Positions 35,823 to 45,180 of a DNA stretch of 47,914 bases are shown in pieces (within the stretch, counting starts at the first letter, position 1; every line of letters begins with the position of its first letter). The position numbers were made by a program, and so were the translations under genes. Origin of the DNA: Pararhodobacter sp. (GTDB lineage: Bacteria; Pseudomonadota; Alphaproteobacteria; Rhodobacterales; Rhodobacteraceae); assembly GCA_020832805.1 (NCBI GenBank), contig JAFIED010000253.1:1-47914 (forward strand), given 5' to 3'. Under the pieces are notes generated by a model that did not search any database, was not told where the DNA came from, and saw only the letters and a list, made by a program, of their open reading frames with translations.

Positions 35823-37217
35823 TCAGCTTTCCAGCAGGCGGCGCAGCAGTTCCAGGTCCTCGGCCAACTGGGTGTCGCTGTCGCGCAATTCCTCGACCTT
35901 GCGCACGCCATGCATGATGGTGGTATGATCTCGCCCACCAAAGCGGCGCCCGATATCGGGCAGTGAACGGGTGGTCATCTGCTTGGCCAGATACATTGCC
36001 ACCTGCCGCGGGCGCGCAATGGTGCGCAACCGCTTGGGCCCGATCATGTCGGACAGGCGAATGTTGTAATGCTCGGCCACCTTGCGCTGGATTTCCTCGA
36101 CCGTGACCTTGCGCTCGGATGACCGCAGGATATCGGCCAATGTGTCCTGCGCCAGATCAAGCGTGATCTCGCGGCCCACCAGGCTGGCCAGCGCGAAAAG
36201 CCGGGTCAGCGCCCCCTCAAGCACGCGCACATTGGTTGTGATGCGATGGGCCAGAAACTCCAGCACCCCCTCGCCGATGACCAGTTCGCCGTAGGTCGCG
36301 CGGTTCAACTGCACCTTTTGCTGCAGGATACCCAGCCGCAGTTCATAATCGGTGGGGTGCAGATCGACCACCAGCCCGCATTGCAGGCGCGATTTGATGC
36401 GGTCTTCCATATCCTTGATCTCGCCCGGTGCGCGGTCGGCGGAAATGACGATCTGCCGGCCCTGATCGACCAGGGCATTGAAGGTATGAAAGAACTCTTC
36501 CTGCGTGCTTTCCTTGCCGGCGATGAATTGCACATCATCCACCATCAGCACATCGACCGAACGGAACAGGCTTTTGAAATCCATGATCTGGCGGTCGCGC
36601 AAAGCCTGCACGAACCGATACATGAACTGTTCGGCCGAGACATACAGCACGCGGGCCTCGGGTTGGCGGTTCTGCAGTTCCCAGGCGATGGCATGCATCA
36701 GATGGGTCTTGCCCAGACCCACGCCCCCGTAAAGAAACAAGGGGTTGAAGGTGACCTGCATGCCTTCGGCCACGCGCCGGGCAGCAGCATGAGCCAGCGC
36801 ATTGGGCTTGCCGACAACGAAATTGTCAAAGGTGAATCGCTGGTCCAGCGTGGCGCTGCCCTCGATCTCGTCGCCGCCCGCGCGTTGTGTGACGGCGGGC
36901 GCATGGACGGTCTGGGCCACAGTCTCGGCGCGTGCATCAAGCGCGCGCTGCACAGGGCGCGAGGGCTGGGTGGTCGATGTGGCCACGGTGATTTCCACGC
37001 GGTCCACCGGCTGCCCCGCCACGGCAAAGGCGTGCAGAATTTGCTGGGTGTAGTTCCGCTTCACCCAGTTGGCGACGAAATTCGTGGGGGCTTGCAGCCG
37101 TGCGATTCCGTCCTCAAGGGACACAGCCCGTAGTGGCGCGATCCAGGTGATGTAGTTGTTTTCGCCAACGAGGTCCCGCAACCCATTTCGAATCGTCTCC
37201 CAACGTGCGTCTGTCAT
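35823..37217 (-). CDS. dnaA: Chromosomal replication initiator DnaA (464 aa)
   Basis: AAA+ initiator that opens the origin. Domain I begins MTDARWETIRNGLRDLVGENNYITW. A variable Ala/Pro/Gln-rich domain II follows. Domain III has TFDNFVVGKPNALAHAA, Walker A GGVGLGKTHL and Walker B VLMVDDVQF. Domain IV ends in the DNA-binding FGGRDHTTIMHGVRKVEEL motif. The length is normal. ATG 37217 gives the standard N-terminus; only weak purine-rich sequence (GGGACAGG) precedes it. The frame stays open another 96 codons upstream but without protein-like features. Confidence 0.97.
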   Translation of the reverse strand: MTDARWETIRNGLRDLVGENNYITWIAPLRAVSLEDGIARLQAPTNFVANWVKRNYTQQILHAFAVAGQPVDRVEITVATSTTQPSRPVQRALDARAETVAQTVHAPAVTQRAGGDEIEGSATLDQRFTFDNFVVGKPNALAHAAARRVAEGMQVTFNPLFLYGGVGLGKTHLMHAIAWELQNRQPEARVLYVSAEQFMYRFVQALRDRQIMDFKSLFRSVDVLMVDDVQFIAGKESTQEEFFHTFNALVDQGRQIVISADRAPGEIKDMEDRIKSRLQCGLVVDLHPTDYELRLGILQQKVQLNRATYGELVIGEGVLEFLAHRITTNVRVLEGALTRLFALASLVGREITLDLAQDTLADILRSSERKVTVEEIQRKVAEHYNIRLSDMIGPKRLRTIARPRQVAMYLAKQMTTRSLPDIGRRFGGRDHTTIMHGVRKVEELRDSDTQLAEDLELLRRLLES

Positions 37218-37619
37218 CCTGTCCCGACCTGTATGCGCCGCCTCCGGGGACAACGCCTTTTCTTCGTTGCTTCGCCGTTTCGCCACAGCAAGCACTGCAC
37301 AAGTCCACCCTGCCGCCTGTCGGGCATCATGGACGATACTGAAAAACACCGGGGGAAAGGTGTCAGACGCATTGCACCGCTGGACATTGCCCAGCAGTCT
37401 GTCTCTGGCCCTGTAGCCAGTCGCACTTGCGTCCGATGCCGCCATCCCCCCAGGATCGTGGCGAGTCGCAGGGGCAAGGTAGCAACTCCGTGAAGGTGGG
37501 GGCAATCGAACAACACGCTTGACACAGAGCCTTGGTCACAGAATCGGGCCGTCGTGGGTTTCTTGCCACAGAACCCGGCCGCCATCGGTCAAGCGTGTCG
37601 ATCGGCGTATCCTGAACAG
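37218..37619. promoter_or_regulatory. dnaA upstream region with repeated CACAGA motifs
   Basis: About 400 bases between dnaA and the rpsT terminator, without a gene. An 11-bp inverted repeat, acacgcttgac (37513-37523) and gtcaagcgtgt (37588-37598), brackets two direct copies of a 16-bp motif, tcacagaatcgggccg (37536-37551) and ccacagaacccggccg (37566-37581), 30 bases apart; a shorter form, ttgacacagagcc, is at 37519-37531. No consensus DnaA box (TTATCCACA) is seen, so this does not look like the origin. It probably holds the dnaA promoter and its control sites. Confidence 0.45.
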
Positions 37620-37654
37620 AAAAAGGGGCGCCACACAGTGCGGCGCCCCTTTTT
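37620..37654 (-). terminator. Rho-independent terminator of rpsT
   Basis: Perfect 13-bp stem, aaaaaggggcgcc (37620-37632) paired with ggcgccccttttt (37642-37654), around a 9-base loop. On the minus strand it ends in a T run 32 bases after the rpsT stop, and the symmetry makes it usable on both strands. Confidence 0.9.
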
Positions 37655-37685
37655 CAACAGGGTTTCGAAGTCCGGAAAGCGGGCT

Positions 37686-37952
37686 TCAGGCGTTGAGTGC
37701 CTTGACGCGCGAGGACAGGCGGGAAATCTTGCGCGCCGCGGTGTTCTTGTGCAGCACGCCCTTGCTGACGCCGCGAAACAGCTCTGGCTCGGCCGCGCGC
37801 AGCGCCGCTTTGGCAGCATCGGCGTTGCCCGATGCAATTGCTTCCTCGACCTTGCGCAGGAAGGTACGAATGCGCGACCGGCGTGCGGTGTTGACAGCAG
37901 TCCGGCGTTCAAGCTGACGGGCGCGTTTCTTGGATTGGGGCGTATTGGCCAT
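37686..37952 (-). CDS. rpsT: 30S ribosomal protein S20 (88 aa)
   Basis: Primary 16S rRNA binding protein of the small subunit. The N-terminus [18 protein letters not shown] and C-terminal [23 protein letters not shown] are characteristic, and the length is standard. ATG 37952 is chosen for the MANT start; the upstream frame (to 38054) is not conserved-looking. AAGAGA lies about 10 bases upstream. It has its own terminator before dnaA, so dnaA is transcribed separately. Confidence 0.96.
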   Translation of the reverse strand: MANTPQSKKRARQLERRTAVNTARRSRIRTFLRKVEEAIASGNADAAKAALRAAEPELFRGVSKGVLHKNTAARKISRLSSRVKALNA

Positions 37953-38148
37953 GTGTTCGGGTCTCTTGCGTCTGTTTCTGTCACGTCGCGCAATGGACCC
38001 GGGACTGGTCAGGAATGACCAGACGGATTTCTGCCTAAGCGGGCCCACACGCATGTGCCGCAGCGCCTAGCGCATCCTGCCTGAAAAGGAAAGCGCAAAA
38101 GCGCGGCGCGACCCATGCGCCCGGCGGCACGGGCCGCGCCATGCCGCC

Positions 38149-38925
38149 TTACCGATCCCGGAACTGGGCCTCGCGCTTTTCGACAAAGGCGTTCATACCT
38201 TCCTTCTGGTCCTCGGTGGCAAACATCGCGTGGAACACGCGCCGTTCGAACAGCACACCTTCGCGCAGCGTGGTTTCATAGCTGCGGTTCACGCATTCCT
38301 TGACCACGCGCGTGGTGATCGTCGATTTCGCGGCAATCTTCTGCGCCGCCGCCATCACTTCGTCCATCAGTTTCTTGACTGGCACCACACGGCTGACAAG
38401 CCCGGCACGCTCTGCCTCGTCGGCATCCATGAACCGGCCGGTCAGGTGCATGTCCATGGCCTTTGACTTGCCCACAAAGCGGGTCAGCCGCTGGGTGCCG
38501 CCGATCCCGGCCACGACGCCCAGGTTGATTTCGGGCTGGCCAAACTTTGCATTGTCGGCGGCGATGATGAAATCGCACATCATCGCCAGTTCGCAGCCAC
38601 CGCCAAGCGCATAGCCCGCCACCGCCGCGATGACCGGCTTGCGCACGCCCTGCAGCGCCTCGGATTCGGGTGTGAAAAAGTCGCTGTCAAACATCTCGAC
38701 AAAGGTCTTTGGCGCCATCTCTGAAATGTCGGCGCCAGCCGCAAAGGCTTTCTCTGACCCGGTGATGACGATGCAGCGAACCTTGTCGTTGCGATCGGCC
38801 GCCTTCAGCGCCTCGGCCAGTTCGCCCAGCAGTTTCGAATTCAGCGCGTTCAGCGCATCCGGCCTGTTCAGCTTGATCACCGCGACATGCTGCGCGATAT
38901 CGACGATGATGGTTTCATACGCCAT
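38149..38925 (-). CDS. Enoyl-CoA hydratase (258 aa)
   Basis: Crotonase-fold hydratase that adds water to trans-2-enoyl-CoA in fatty-acid oxidation and related CoA pathways. The oxyanion-hole regions are [11 protein letters not shown] and [17 protein letters not shown]; the catalytic Glu pair lies in GGCELAMM and [20 protein letters not shown]. The length (258) and start MAYETIIVD are typical of short-chain enoyl-CoA hydratases. ATG 38925 has a GGGGGA run about 8 bases upstream. It follows mutM on the same strand after 61 bases and precedes rpsT, the usual order in Rhodobacterales. Confidence 0.93.
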   Translation of the reverse strand: MAYETIIVDIAQHVAVIKLNRPDALNALNSKLLGELAEALKAADRNDKVRCIVITGSEKAFAAGADISEMAPKTFVEMFDSDFFTPESEALQGVRKPVIAAVAGYALGGGCELAMMCDFIIAADNAKFGQPEINLGVVAGIGGTQRLTRFVGKSKAMDMHLTGRFMDADEAERAGLVSRVVPVKKLMDEVMAAAQKIAAKSTITTRVVKECVNRSYETTLREGVLFERRVFHAMFATEDQKEGMNAFVEKREAQFRDR

Positions 38926-38986
38926 TTGGGTTCCCCCGTTATGCGGTTTCGGGCCTGTGCATAGCAGCCTGCGGGCAGGGTTCAAG

Positions 38987-39850
38987 CTATCTCTGGCAGG
39001 CAGGACAATAGTAGCTTGAACGCCCTGACTGCACGATACGCCGCACCGTTCCACAGCAGCCTGGTGTGGTGCAGGGGCTGTCCGCGCGGTCATAAACCCG
39101 AAAATTGTGCTGAAAATAGCCAAGATTGCCATCGGCCTGCCGGTAATCGCGCAGACTTGACCCGCCGGCATCGATGGCTTCTGTCAATACGGCGCGAATC
39201 GTCTGCGCCAATGTTTCCAGCCGTGCCGCACCGATCCGGCCAGCGGCGCGGGCAGGGTGGATGCCGGCGCGGAACAGGGCCTCGCACACATAGATGTTGC
39301 CCAGCCCCGCCACGATTCGCTGATCCAGCAACAGTGCCTTTACCGGGCTTTTACGCCCCTTGAACCGTGCCGCCAGAATGGCAGCCCCAAACCCGTTGCC
39401 CAGCGGTTCCGGCCCCAATGAGGCCAGCAGGGGGTGGGCATCAATGGCGGCGGTGGCGCGCAGATCCAGCGCACCAAAGCGCCGCGGGTCGTTGAAGGCA
39501 ATGCGCGCGCCATTGGCCATGTGCAGGATCACATGGTCGTGCTTTTCGATGGCCGGGTGATCATGATGAAAGCGCCCCGGCACATGCGGTGCGGCCAGTC
39601 CGGACACGGTCATGCGCCCGGACATGCCGAGGTGCAGCAGCATCGTTTCGTCTGTGTCCAGATCGGCAAGAATGTATTTTGATCGCCGCCGCAACTGCAA
39701 CACGCGCGCGCCATTCAACCGCTCTGCCAGGCCCGCCGGAAAGGGCCAGCGCAACCCAGCGCGCCGGATGTCTGCGCGGTCGATGCGTACAGTCTCCATC
39801 GCCGGGGCAAGCCCGCGGCGTACGGTTTCCACTTCGGGCAGTTCGGGCAT
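38987..39850 (-). CDS. mutM: Formamidopyrimidine-DNA glycosylase (287 aa)
   Basis: Base-excision repair enzyme that removes 8-oxoguanine and formamidopyrimidines and cleaves the strand. The N-terminus [14 protein letters not shown] supplies Pro2 and Glu3 of the active site, RRRSKYIL holds the conserved Lys, and HLGMSGRM and NDPRRFG follow. The helix-two-turn-helix has [18 protein letters not shown]. The C-terminal zinc finger has Cys in CTTPGC and YYCPAC, with the [10 protein letters not shown] loop Arg. The C-x4-C spacing in the first half is common in this group. It is divergent from ubiE with 80 bases between. Confidence 0.96.
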   Translation of the reverse strand: MPELPEVETVRRGLAPAMETVRIDRADIRRAGLRWPFPAGLAERLNGARVLQLRRRSKYILADLDTDETMLLHLGMSGRMTVSGLAAPHVPGRFHHDHPAIEKHDHVILHMANGARIAFNDPRRFGALDLRATAAIDAHPLLASLGPEPLGNGFGAAILAARFKGRKSPVKALLLDQRIVAGLGNIYVCEALFRAGIHPARAAGRIGAARLETLAQTIRAVLTEAIDAGGSSLRDYRQADGNLGYFQHNFRVYDRADSPCTTPGCCGTVRRIVQSGRSSYYCPACQR

Positions 39851-39930
39851 GCGGGTCTCGGCGTCGCATTGTGCAGGGGCCGCAGCATCGGGTAAGGAGA
39901 ACGCAGGCGCAAGATCCCACAGGAGCCGAC

Positions 39931-40686
39931 ATGAGTGCAGATCAGCAAGAGACCACGCATTTCGGCTTTCAGGAGGTCGAGACAGGCCAGAAGGCGGGTA
40001 TGGTGCATGGTGTCTTTACCCGCGTCGCATCGCGCTATGACCTGATGAATGACCTGATGAGCGCGGGCGTGCACCGCATCTGGAAGGATGCGATGATGGA
40101 CTGGCTGGCGCCGCGCCCGGGGCAGCAGTTGCTGGACGTGGCTGGCGGCACCGGCGACATTGCCTTCCGCTTTCTGCGCCGCGCCGGCAGCGGGGCCCAG
40201 GCAACCGTGCTGGACATGACCGAATCGATGCTGGTCGAGGGGCGCCGGCGCGCTGAAGCCGAGCATCTGGCGGGCCAGCTGGACTGGGTGGTGGGCGATG
40301 CCATGGCCTTGCCCTTCGAGGACAATCGCTTTGACGTCTATACCATCAGTTTCGGAATCCGGAATGTCACGCGAATCGAGTCGGCGCTGGCCGAGGCATA
40401 TCGCGTGCTGCGTCCGGGCGGCCGGCTGATGGTGCTGGAATTCAGTCAGCTGCCTAGCCGCCCGCTGCAACGGCTCTATGATCTATATTCCTTCAATGTG
40501 ATCCCGCAGATGGGGCAGATCGTGGCCGGTGACCGTGACAGTTATCAATACCTGGTAGAGTCGATCCGCAAGTTTCCGGATCAACAGCGCTTTGCCGAGA
40601 TGATCGGCACGGCGGGCTTTGGTCTGGTCAAGTATCGCAACCTGTCGATGGGTATTGCCGCGCTGCATTCCGGCTGGAAGATCTGA
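39931..40686 (+). CDS. ubiE: Ubiquinone/menaquinone C-methyltransferase UbiE (251 aa)
   Basis: SAM-dependent C-methylation step of ubiquinone synthesis. The family marks are [35 protein letters not shown] (motif I), [16 protein letters not shown], and the C-terminal [17 protein letters not shown]. The length is normal. ATG 39931 has AGGAG 5 bases upstream; an open frame extends far upstream but overlaps mutM and is not conserved-looking. ubiB starts 3 bases after its stop, so both are on one transcript. Confidence 0.97.
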   Translation: MSADQQETTHFGFQEVETGQKAGMVHGVFTRVASRYDLMNDLMSAGVHRIWKDAMMDWLAPRPGQQLLDVAGGTGDIAFRFLRRAGSGAQATVLDMTESMLVEGRRRAEAEHLAGQLDWVVGDAMALPFEDNRFDVYTISFGIRNVTRIESALAEAYRVLRPGGRLMVLEFSQLPSRPLQRLYDLYSFNVIPQMGQIVAGDRDSYQYLVESIRKFPDQQRFAEMIGTAGFGLVKYRNLSMGIAALHSGWKI

Positions 40687-40689
40687 TTC

Positions 40690-42222
40690 ATGCGCGGCCC
40701 GCATAATATCTGGCGTCTGATCCGCACAGGCGCCACCTTTGAACGCACCGGTGCCATGGCCGTGGTGCTGCAGGCGATGAACGCGCCGCCGCGTCTGCGA
40801 CTGCTGGCCCGTGTGATGGGCTGGCCGTGGAAGGTGTTGGGGCTGAAGGGCGACCCGGCGTTGCCGCCGCTGACCCGCGCCCTGACCGCGCTTGGCCCGG
40901 CCTATATCAAGTTCGGCCAGATCCTTTCCACCCGGCCTGATATCGTCGGCGAGGAACTGGCGAACCAGCTGCGTTATCTGCAAGATCAGTTGCCCCCCTT
41001 TTCGACCGCCGAGGCCCGCGCAATCATCGAGTCGGAACTGGAGTTGCCGCTTGAGTCGCTGTTCGACAGCTTTTCGGAACCCGTCGCGGCGGCCTCGATC
41101 GCGCAGGTGCACCGGGCGCGCCTGACCGGCGCCGGCACCGATGTGGCGGTCAAGGTGCTGCGCCCCGGGATAGAACGCGCCTTTCGCCGCGATATCGATG
41201 CCTTCTATTTTGCGGCCGGCATGATCGCGCTGTTGCTGCCGAAAACCCGCCGCCTCAGGCCCATTGATGTGATCGCGCATTTTGAAAGCGTGGTCATGGG
41301 CGAGCTGGATCTGAGGCTGGAAACGGCGGCTGCTGCCGAATTCGCCGCAAGCACGGCCAATGACGCGGGCTTTCGCGTGCCGCGCCCGCTCTGGCATCTG
41401 TCGTCACGGTCGATGATGACCCTGGACTGGGCCGAGGGCGTGCCGCTGGGCGACAACGCCGCCATCGATGCGCTGGGCGTCGACCGGCGCGAACTGGGCG
41501 AAAGGGTGCTGCGACTGTTCCTGCAGCACGCGCTGCGCGACGGATATTTTCACGGTGACATGCATCAGGGCAACCTGAAGGTGGCGCCGAACGGCGATCT
41601 GATCGCCCTTGATTTCGGCATCATGGGCCATATCGACGAATACACGCGCCGGGTCTATGCCGAGATCCTGATGGGGTTCATCCAGAAGGATTATCGCCGC
41701 GTCGCCGAGGTGCATTTCGAGGCAGGCTATGTGCCCGCCGACCGCGACATCGACGAATTCGCCCGCGCGCTGCGTTCGGGCGGCGAGCCGATTTTCGGCA
41801 TGGACGCCACGCATATCTCGATGGCGCGTCTACTGAGCTATCTGTTCGATGTGACCGAGCGATTCGGCATGGAAACCCGGACCGAACTGATTCTCCTGCA
41901 GCGCACGATGGTGGTGGTCGAGGGGGTGGCGCGCTCGCTCAATCCCAACATCAACATCTGGGATGTCGCGCGCCCCGTCGTCGAAGACTACATCCGGCAG
42001 AATCTGGGCCCGGCCGCACTGGCGCGCGATATCCTGCGCGCGGTCCGCGTGCTGAGCCGCGCTGGTCCCCATCTGCCTGCAACCGCCGAGGCGATGCTGC
42101 TGCGCCTGCGTCAGCCGGAAACACCCCAAGTGCCGGATCGTTCGCCAGAGCCGCTATGGTGGTTTGCAGCCGGGGCGGCTGTCGCGTTGATCGCCTTTGC
42201 TGCCGGTGTGGCGCTTGGTTGA
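40690..42222 (+). CDS. ubiB: ABC1/ADCK-type atypical kinase UbiB (510 aa)
   Basis: Membrane-associated ATPase/kinase needed for ubiquinone synthesis. The KxGQ motif is YIKFGQILSTRPDIVGEEL, the Ala-rich loop is AAASIAQVHRARL, the ATP-binding Lys is in DVAVKVLRPGI, and the catalytic loop is YFHGDMHQGNLKV with metal site ALDFGIMG. The C-terminus carries one hydrophobic segment, WWFAAGAAVALIAFAAGVAL, as the membrane anchor typical of UbiB. The length is normal. It is coupled to ubiE. Confidence 0.96.
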   Translation: MRGPHNIWRLIRTGATFERTGAMAVVLQAMNAPPRLRLLARVMGWPWKVLGLKGDPALPPLTRALTALGPAYIKFGQILSTRPDIVGEELANQLRYLQDQLPPFSTAEARAIIESELELPLESLFDSFSEPVAAASIAQVHRARLTGAGTDVAVKVLRPGIERAFRRDIDAFYFAAGMIALLLPKTRRLRPIDVIAHFESVVMGELDLRLETAAAAEFAASTANDAGFRVPRPLWHLSSRSMMTLDWAEGVPLGDNAAIDALGVDRRELGERVLRLFLQHALRDGYFHGDMHQGNLKVAPNGDLIALDFGIMGHIDEYTRRVYAEILMGFIQKDYRRVAEVHFEAGYVPADRDIDEFARALRSGGEPIFGMDATHISMARLLSYLFDVTERFGMETRTELILLQRTMVVVEGVARSLNPNINIWDVARPVVEDYIRQNLGPAALARDILRAVRVLSRAGPHLPATAEAMLLRLRQPETPQVPDRSPEPLWWFAAGAAVALIAFAAGVALG

Positions 42223-42243
42223 CCTGCCGGGGCTGTCGCCGTG

Positions 42244-42948
42244 TCAGCCAAAGGCGGTTTCAAGCGCGATCTCGACCATGGCGGCAAAACCTGTCTCGCG
42301 TTCCTCCGGGCTCAGCGCGGCGCCAGAGGGCAGATGGTCAGAGACCGTCAGAATCGCCAGCGCCTGCGCGCCTTCCCGGGCAGCGGTCGCGTAAAGCTCG
42401 GCTGCTTCCATTTCGACCGCCAGCACGCCGTGGCGCTGCATGATCGCGCGCAGATCGTCCCTCTCCTCGTAGAACAGGTCGGATGAAAACACATTGCCCG
42501 TATGGACCGGCAGACCCCGATCACTGGCCAGCCGATGCGCGCGCGACAGCAAGCCGAAGTCGGCGCAGGGGGCCAACGTCACCTCGCGCAGGATCGAGCG
42601 CGATGGCAGCGACAGCGTGGTGCAGGCCTGCGCCAGCACCAGATCGCGCAAACCAACACCCGGCTGCAGCGAGCCGGCCGAGCCGATGCGGATCAGGCGG
42701 CGCGCGCCGTAATCCACGATCAGTTCGCGCGCGTAGATCGCCATGCTGGCCATGCCCATGCCGGACGCCTGGAATGTCACCCGCTCGCCACGCCAGCGCC
42801 CGGTAAAGCCCAGCATGCCACGCGTGTGGTTGGTCTGCTGCGGATCGTCCAGAAACCGCTTGGCGGCCCAGGCCGCGCGCAACGGGTCGCCGGGCATCAG
42901 CACGGTTTCGGCAATCTCGCCCGTTGCTGCGGAAAGGTGAATGGTCAT
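42244..42948 (-). CDS. deoD: Purine-nucleoside phosphorylase, DeoD type (234 aa)
   Basis: Hexameric phosphorylase that splits purine (deoxy)nucleosides with phosphate for salvage. The conserved phosphate-binding [32 protein letters not shown], the ribose-binding [12 protein letters not shown] and the base-contact LTVSDHL (Asp) are all present. The length matches the E. coli enzyme (239). ATG 42948 has AAGGG about 9 bases upstream; the upstream frame to 43029 is not conserved-looking. It converges tightly with ubiB (21 bases apart). Confidence 0.93.
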   Translation of the reverse strand: MTIHLSAATGEIAETVLMPGDPLRAAWAAKRFLDDPQQTNHTRGMLGFTGRWRGERVTFQASGMGMASMAIYARELIVDYGARRLIRIGSAGSLQPGVGLRDLVLAQACTTLSLPSRSILREVTLAPCADFGLLSRAHRLASDRGLPVHTGNVFSSDLFYEERDDLRAIMQRHGVLAVEMEAAELYATAAREGAQALAILTVSDHLPSGAALSPEERETGFAAMVEIALETAFG

Positions 42949-43044
42949 GCGGCGCGCCCTTTCTGGTGACGGCCGATCCTTGCATGCTGCCCGGCCGGCG
43001 CCAAGAGGGGCATGGGGCAGGGTGCGCACGCCTTGGCGGCATTG

Positions 43045-43079
43045 AAAAACCCCCGTTGCCGGGTGGCACTGCGGGGGTT
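43045..43079 (-). terminator. Rho-independent terminator of rpsU
   Basis: Stem aacccccg (43048-43055) with cgggggtt (43072-43079) around a 16-base loop. On the minus strand it is followed by a short T run (43049-43045). It lies 56 bases after the rpsU stop. Confidence 0.8.
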
Positions 43080-43134
43080 GATCGTTCCGGCTTGCACCGG
43101 CCTTTTCGTGTCGCCGGTCAAGCCGGCACCACGC

Positions 43135-43341
43135 TTAAAGCAGCCCCTCGCGCTGGGCTTTCTTGCGCGCCAGTTTGCGCGCACGGCGGATCGCCTCGGC
43201 CTGTTCACGGGCCCGCTTGACAGAGGGTTTCTCGAAATGCTGCTTGAGCTTCATTTCACGAAACACACCCTCACGCTGAAGTTTTTTCTTCAGCGCGCGC
43301 AGTGCCTGATCGACATTATTGTCGCGTACACTTACCTGCAT
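43135..43341 (-). CDS. rpsU: 30S ribosomal protein S21 (68 aa)
   Basis: Small basic ribosomal protein at the 16S 3' end. It begins [20 protein letters not shown] and continues [19 protein letters not shown], which is diagnostic, and has the Arg/Lys-rich C-terminus. The length is standard for alphaproteobacteria. The ATG at 43341 has AAGG about 9 bases upstream. It is monocistronic with its own terminator and diverges from the COQ9-family gene. Confidence 0.96.
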   Translation of the reverse strand: MQVSVRDNNVDQALRALKKKLQREGVFREMKLKQHFEKPSVKRAREQAEAIRRARKLARKKAQREGLL

Positions 43342-43435
43342 GTGGTTTTCACCACCTTTCCAAGCTAGAGTTACATCATTGCAGGAGGCCTGCGCATAAC
43401 AAGGCAGGCCAAGTTTGTCCAGACCGGAGGCCGCT

Positions 43436-44176
43436 GTGAGCGACGATCAGACGACAGCCACGAACAAGCCCGAACACGATCAGCCCAGAACCGGCACGCT
43501 GTCGGACCAGCTGCTGGACGCGGCGCTGATGCATGTGCCCTTTGACGGCTGGAGCGAGGCTGCCTTTCGCGCGGCGATCCAGGACTGCGAGGCCGATCCG
43601 GCACAGGCGCGGGCGCATTTTCCGCGCGGGGGGGTCGATCTGGCGCTGGCCTATCATGCGCGCGGCGATGCACGGATGCTGCATCTGCTGGCGGAACACG
43701 ATCTGCCGTCCATGCGGATCCGCGACCGTGTGGCACTGGCCGTGCGTCTGCGTCTGGAAGGGGCCGACCGCGAGGTCGTGCGCCGTGGTGCCGCGTTTTT
43801 TGCGCTGCCGCAACATGCCACTGACGGGGCGCGGGCAATCTGGGGCACGGCAGACGCCATATGGACTGCGCTGGGGGACAGTTCCGAAGATGGCAACTGG
43901 TACACCAAGCGTGCCATTCTTTCGGGTGTCTATTCCTCGACCGTGCTGTACTGGCTGGGCGACGATTCGCCAGGCGAGGCTGACACCTGGGCTTTCCTGG
44001 ACCGGCGCATCAACGAGGTGATGCGCTTTGAACAAGCCAAGGCACAGGTGCAGAAGAACCCGGTTCTGCGCACTGTCTTTGCCCTGCCGCTGGCGGTGCT
44101 GGGCGCTGTGCGCAAACCTGCCGCGGCGCAGGACGGCCTGCCGGGGCGCTGGCGGCCGGCCCGCAAGGCGGGGTAA
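43436..44176 (+). CDS. COQ9 family protein (246 aa)
   Basis: COQ9-family lipid-binding protein; in mitochondria COQ9 presents ubiquinone intermediates to the hydroxylase COQ7. The visible family features are the TetR-like helices with [18 protein letters not shown] near the N-terminus and the segment [25 protein letters not shown], followed by [19 protein letters not shown] 43436 is chosen for GGAGG 5 bases upstream; TTG 43415 is less likely. It probably works with UbiE and UbiB encoded 1-3 kb away. The C-terminus has a hydrophobic stretch ([12 protein letters not shown]) that could touch membrane. Confidence 0.92.
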   Translation: MSDDQTTATNKPEHDQPRTGTLSDQLLDAALMHVPFDGWSEAAFRAAIQDCEADPAQARAHFPRGGVDLALAYHARGDARMLHLLAEHDLPSMRIRDRVALAVRLRLEGADREVVRRGAAFFALPQHATDGARAIWGTADAIWTALGDSSEDGNWYTKRAILSGVYSSTVLYWLGDDSPGEADTWAFLDRRINEVMRFEQAKAQVQKNPVLRTVFALPLAVLGAVRKPAAAQDGLPGRWRPARKAG

Positions 44177-44182
44177 CCCTGA

Positions 44183-44224
44183 ATCGGGCAATAAAGTTAC
44201 GCGATCGGGCAATAAAATTACGTA
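44183..44224. repeat. Two 21-bp tandem direct repeats before the aminotransferase gene
   Basis: atcgggcaataaagttacgcg (21 bases at 44183-44203) is followed at once by a copy at 44204-44224 with few changes. 21 bases equal two helical turns, so a dimeric regulator could bind both copies on one face. The second copy ends in the palindrome ttacgtaa (44218-44225). It lies 60 bases before the next start codon. Confidence 0.6.
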
Positions 44225-44284
44225 ACCTTGACCGCCTCTGGCAGGGCGGATACACGCTTTTCCTGCAAGCAGGAGGGGGGCATC

Positions 44285-45142
44285 ATGGCTGTCGGCAAGG
44301 AAATCGTGACCTGGTTCGAGGGGCGCTGGCACCGGGGCAATGCGCCGATCATCAACGCCGCCGACCATGCGGCGTGGCTGGGCAGTGCGGTTTTCGACGG
44401 CGCCCGTCAGTTCGATGGGGTGCGCCCGGATCTGGACCTGCATGCCGCGCGCATCATCCGTTCGGCCCAGGTGATGGGCATGATCCCGCCCGTTGACGCC
44501 GCCACCGTCCAGGGACTGATGCAAGAGGGCTGCGCGATGTTTCCCGCCGATGCCGCCCTGTATCTGCGGCCCATGATGTGGGCCCGCGATTCAACCGCCG
44601 GCATCATTGATCTGGTGCCGGAAAGCACGGGTTTCGCCATCTGCATAGAAACCCTGCCCATGCCAGAACCCGGCGATTTCTCGCTGACCGTGTCGCCCTA
44701 TTCCCGCCCCCGGCCGGACATGGCCCTGACCGAGGCCAAGGCGGCCTCGCTTTATGCCAACAACGGCCGGATCATGGCCGAGGCCCGCGCGCGCGGGTTT
44801 TCCAACGCCCTGTCGCGCGACCCTGAAGGCAATGTCGCCGAAACCGCATCGACCAATGTGTTCATGGTGCGCGACGGGGTGGTGCTGACACCGGTGCCGA
44901 ACGGCACGTTCCTGAACGGGATCACGCGCCAGCGGGTCATCGCGCTGTTGCGCGCGGATGGGGTAGAGGTGCAGGAAACCACGTTGACGATCAAGGATTT
45001 CCATGACGCCAGCGAGATTTTCGTCACCGGCAATATCGCCAAGGTGATGCCCGTTGCCCGGTTCGAGGACAAACAGCTGGGCGCCGGGCCGGTGGGTGGG
45101 CGCGCGCGCGCGCTCTATTGGGATTATGCGCACACCCGATAG
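44285..45142 (+). CDS. Branched-chain amino-acid aminotransferase-like protein, fold type IV PLP enzyme (285 aa)
   Basis: Fold type IV PLP aminotransferase, probably of the branched-chain/D-amino-acid group. It begins VTWFEGRWHRGNAPIINAADHAAWLGSAVFDG, with the conserved Arg of GARQF and LDLHAARI following. The PLP Lys is probably in LTEAKAASLYANN, followed by EGNVAETASTNVF (PLP ring Glu) and TPVPNGTFLNGITRQRVI (phosphate loop). The length (285) is a little shorter than IlvE (about 305). ATG 44285 has AGGAGG about 8 bases upstream. Substrate could be branched-chain keto acids or related compounds; ilvE proper is not certain. Confidence 0.85.
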   Translation: MAVGKEIVTWFEGRWHRGNAPIINAADHAAWLGSAVFDGARQFDGVRPDLDLHAARIIRSAQVMGMIPPVDAATVQGLMQEGCAMFPADAALYLRPMMWARDSTAGIIDLVPESTGFAICIETLPMPEPGDFSLTVSPYSRPRPDMALTEAKAASLYANNGRIMAEARARGFSNALSRDPEGNVAETASTNVFMVRDGVVLTPVPNGTFLNGITRQRVIALLRADGVEVQETTLTIKDFHDASEIFVTGNIAKVMPVARFEDKQLGAGPVGGRARALYWDYAHTR

Positions 45143-45180
45143 TCAGGTCTGCGCCCCGCGCCCGGCGGTCTGTCGCCCGC

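Noticed and set aside
37218-37619. Chromosomal origin of replication next to dnaA
   Set aside because: No TTATCCACA-type boxes and no AT-rich unwinding stretch are seen; the origin in many alphaproteobacteria is not beside dnaA.
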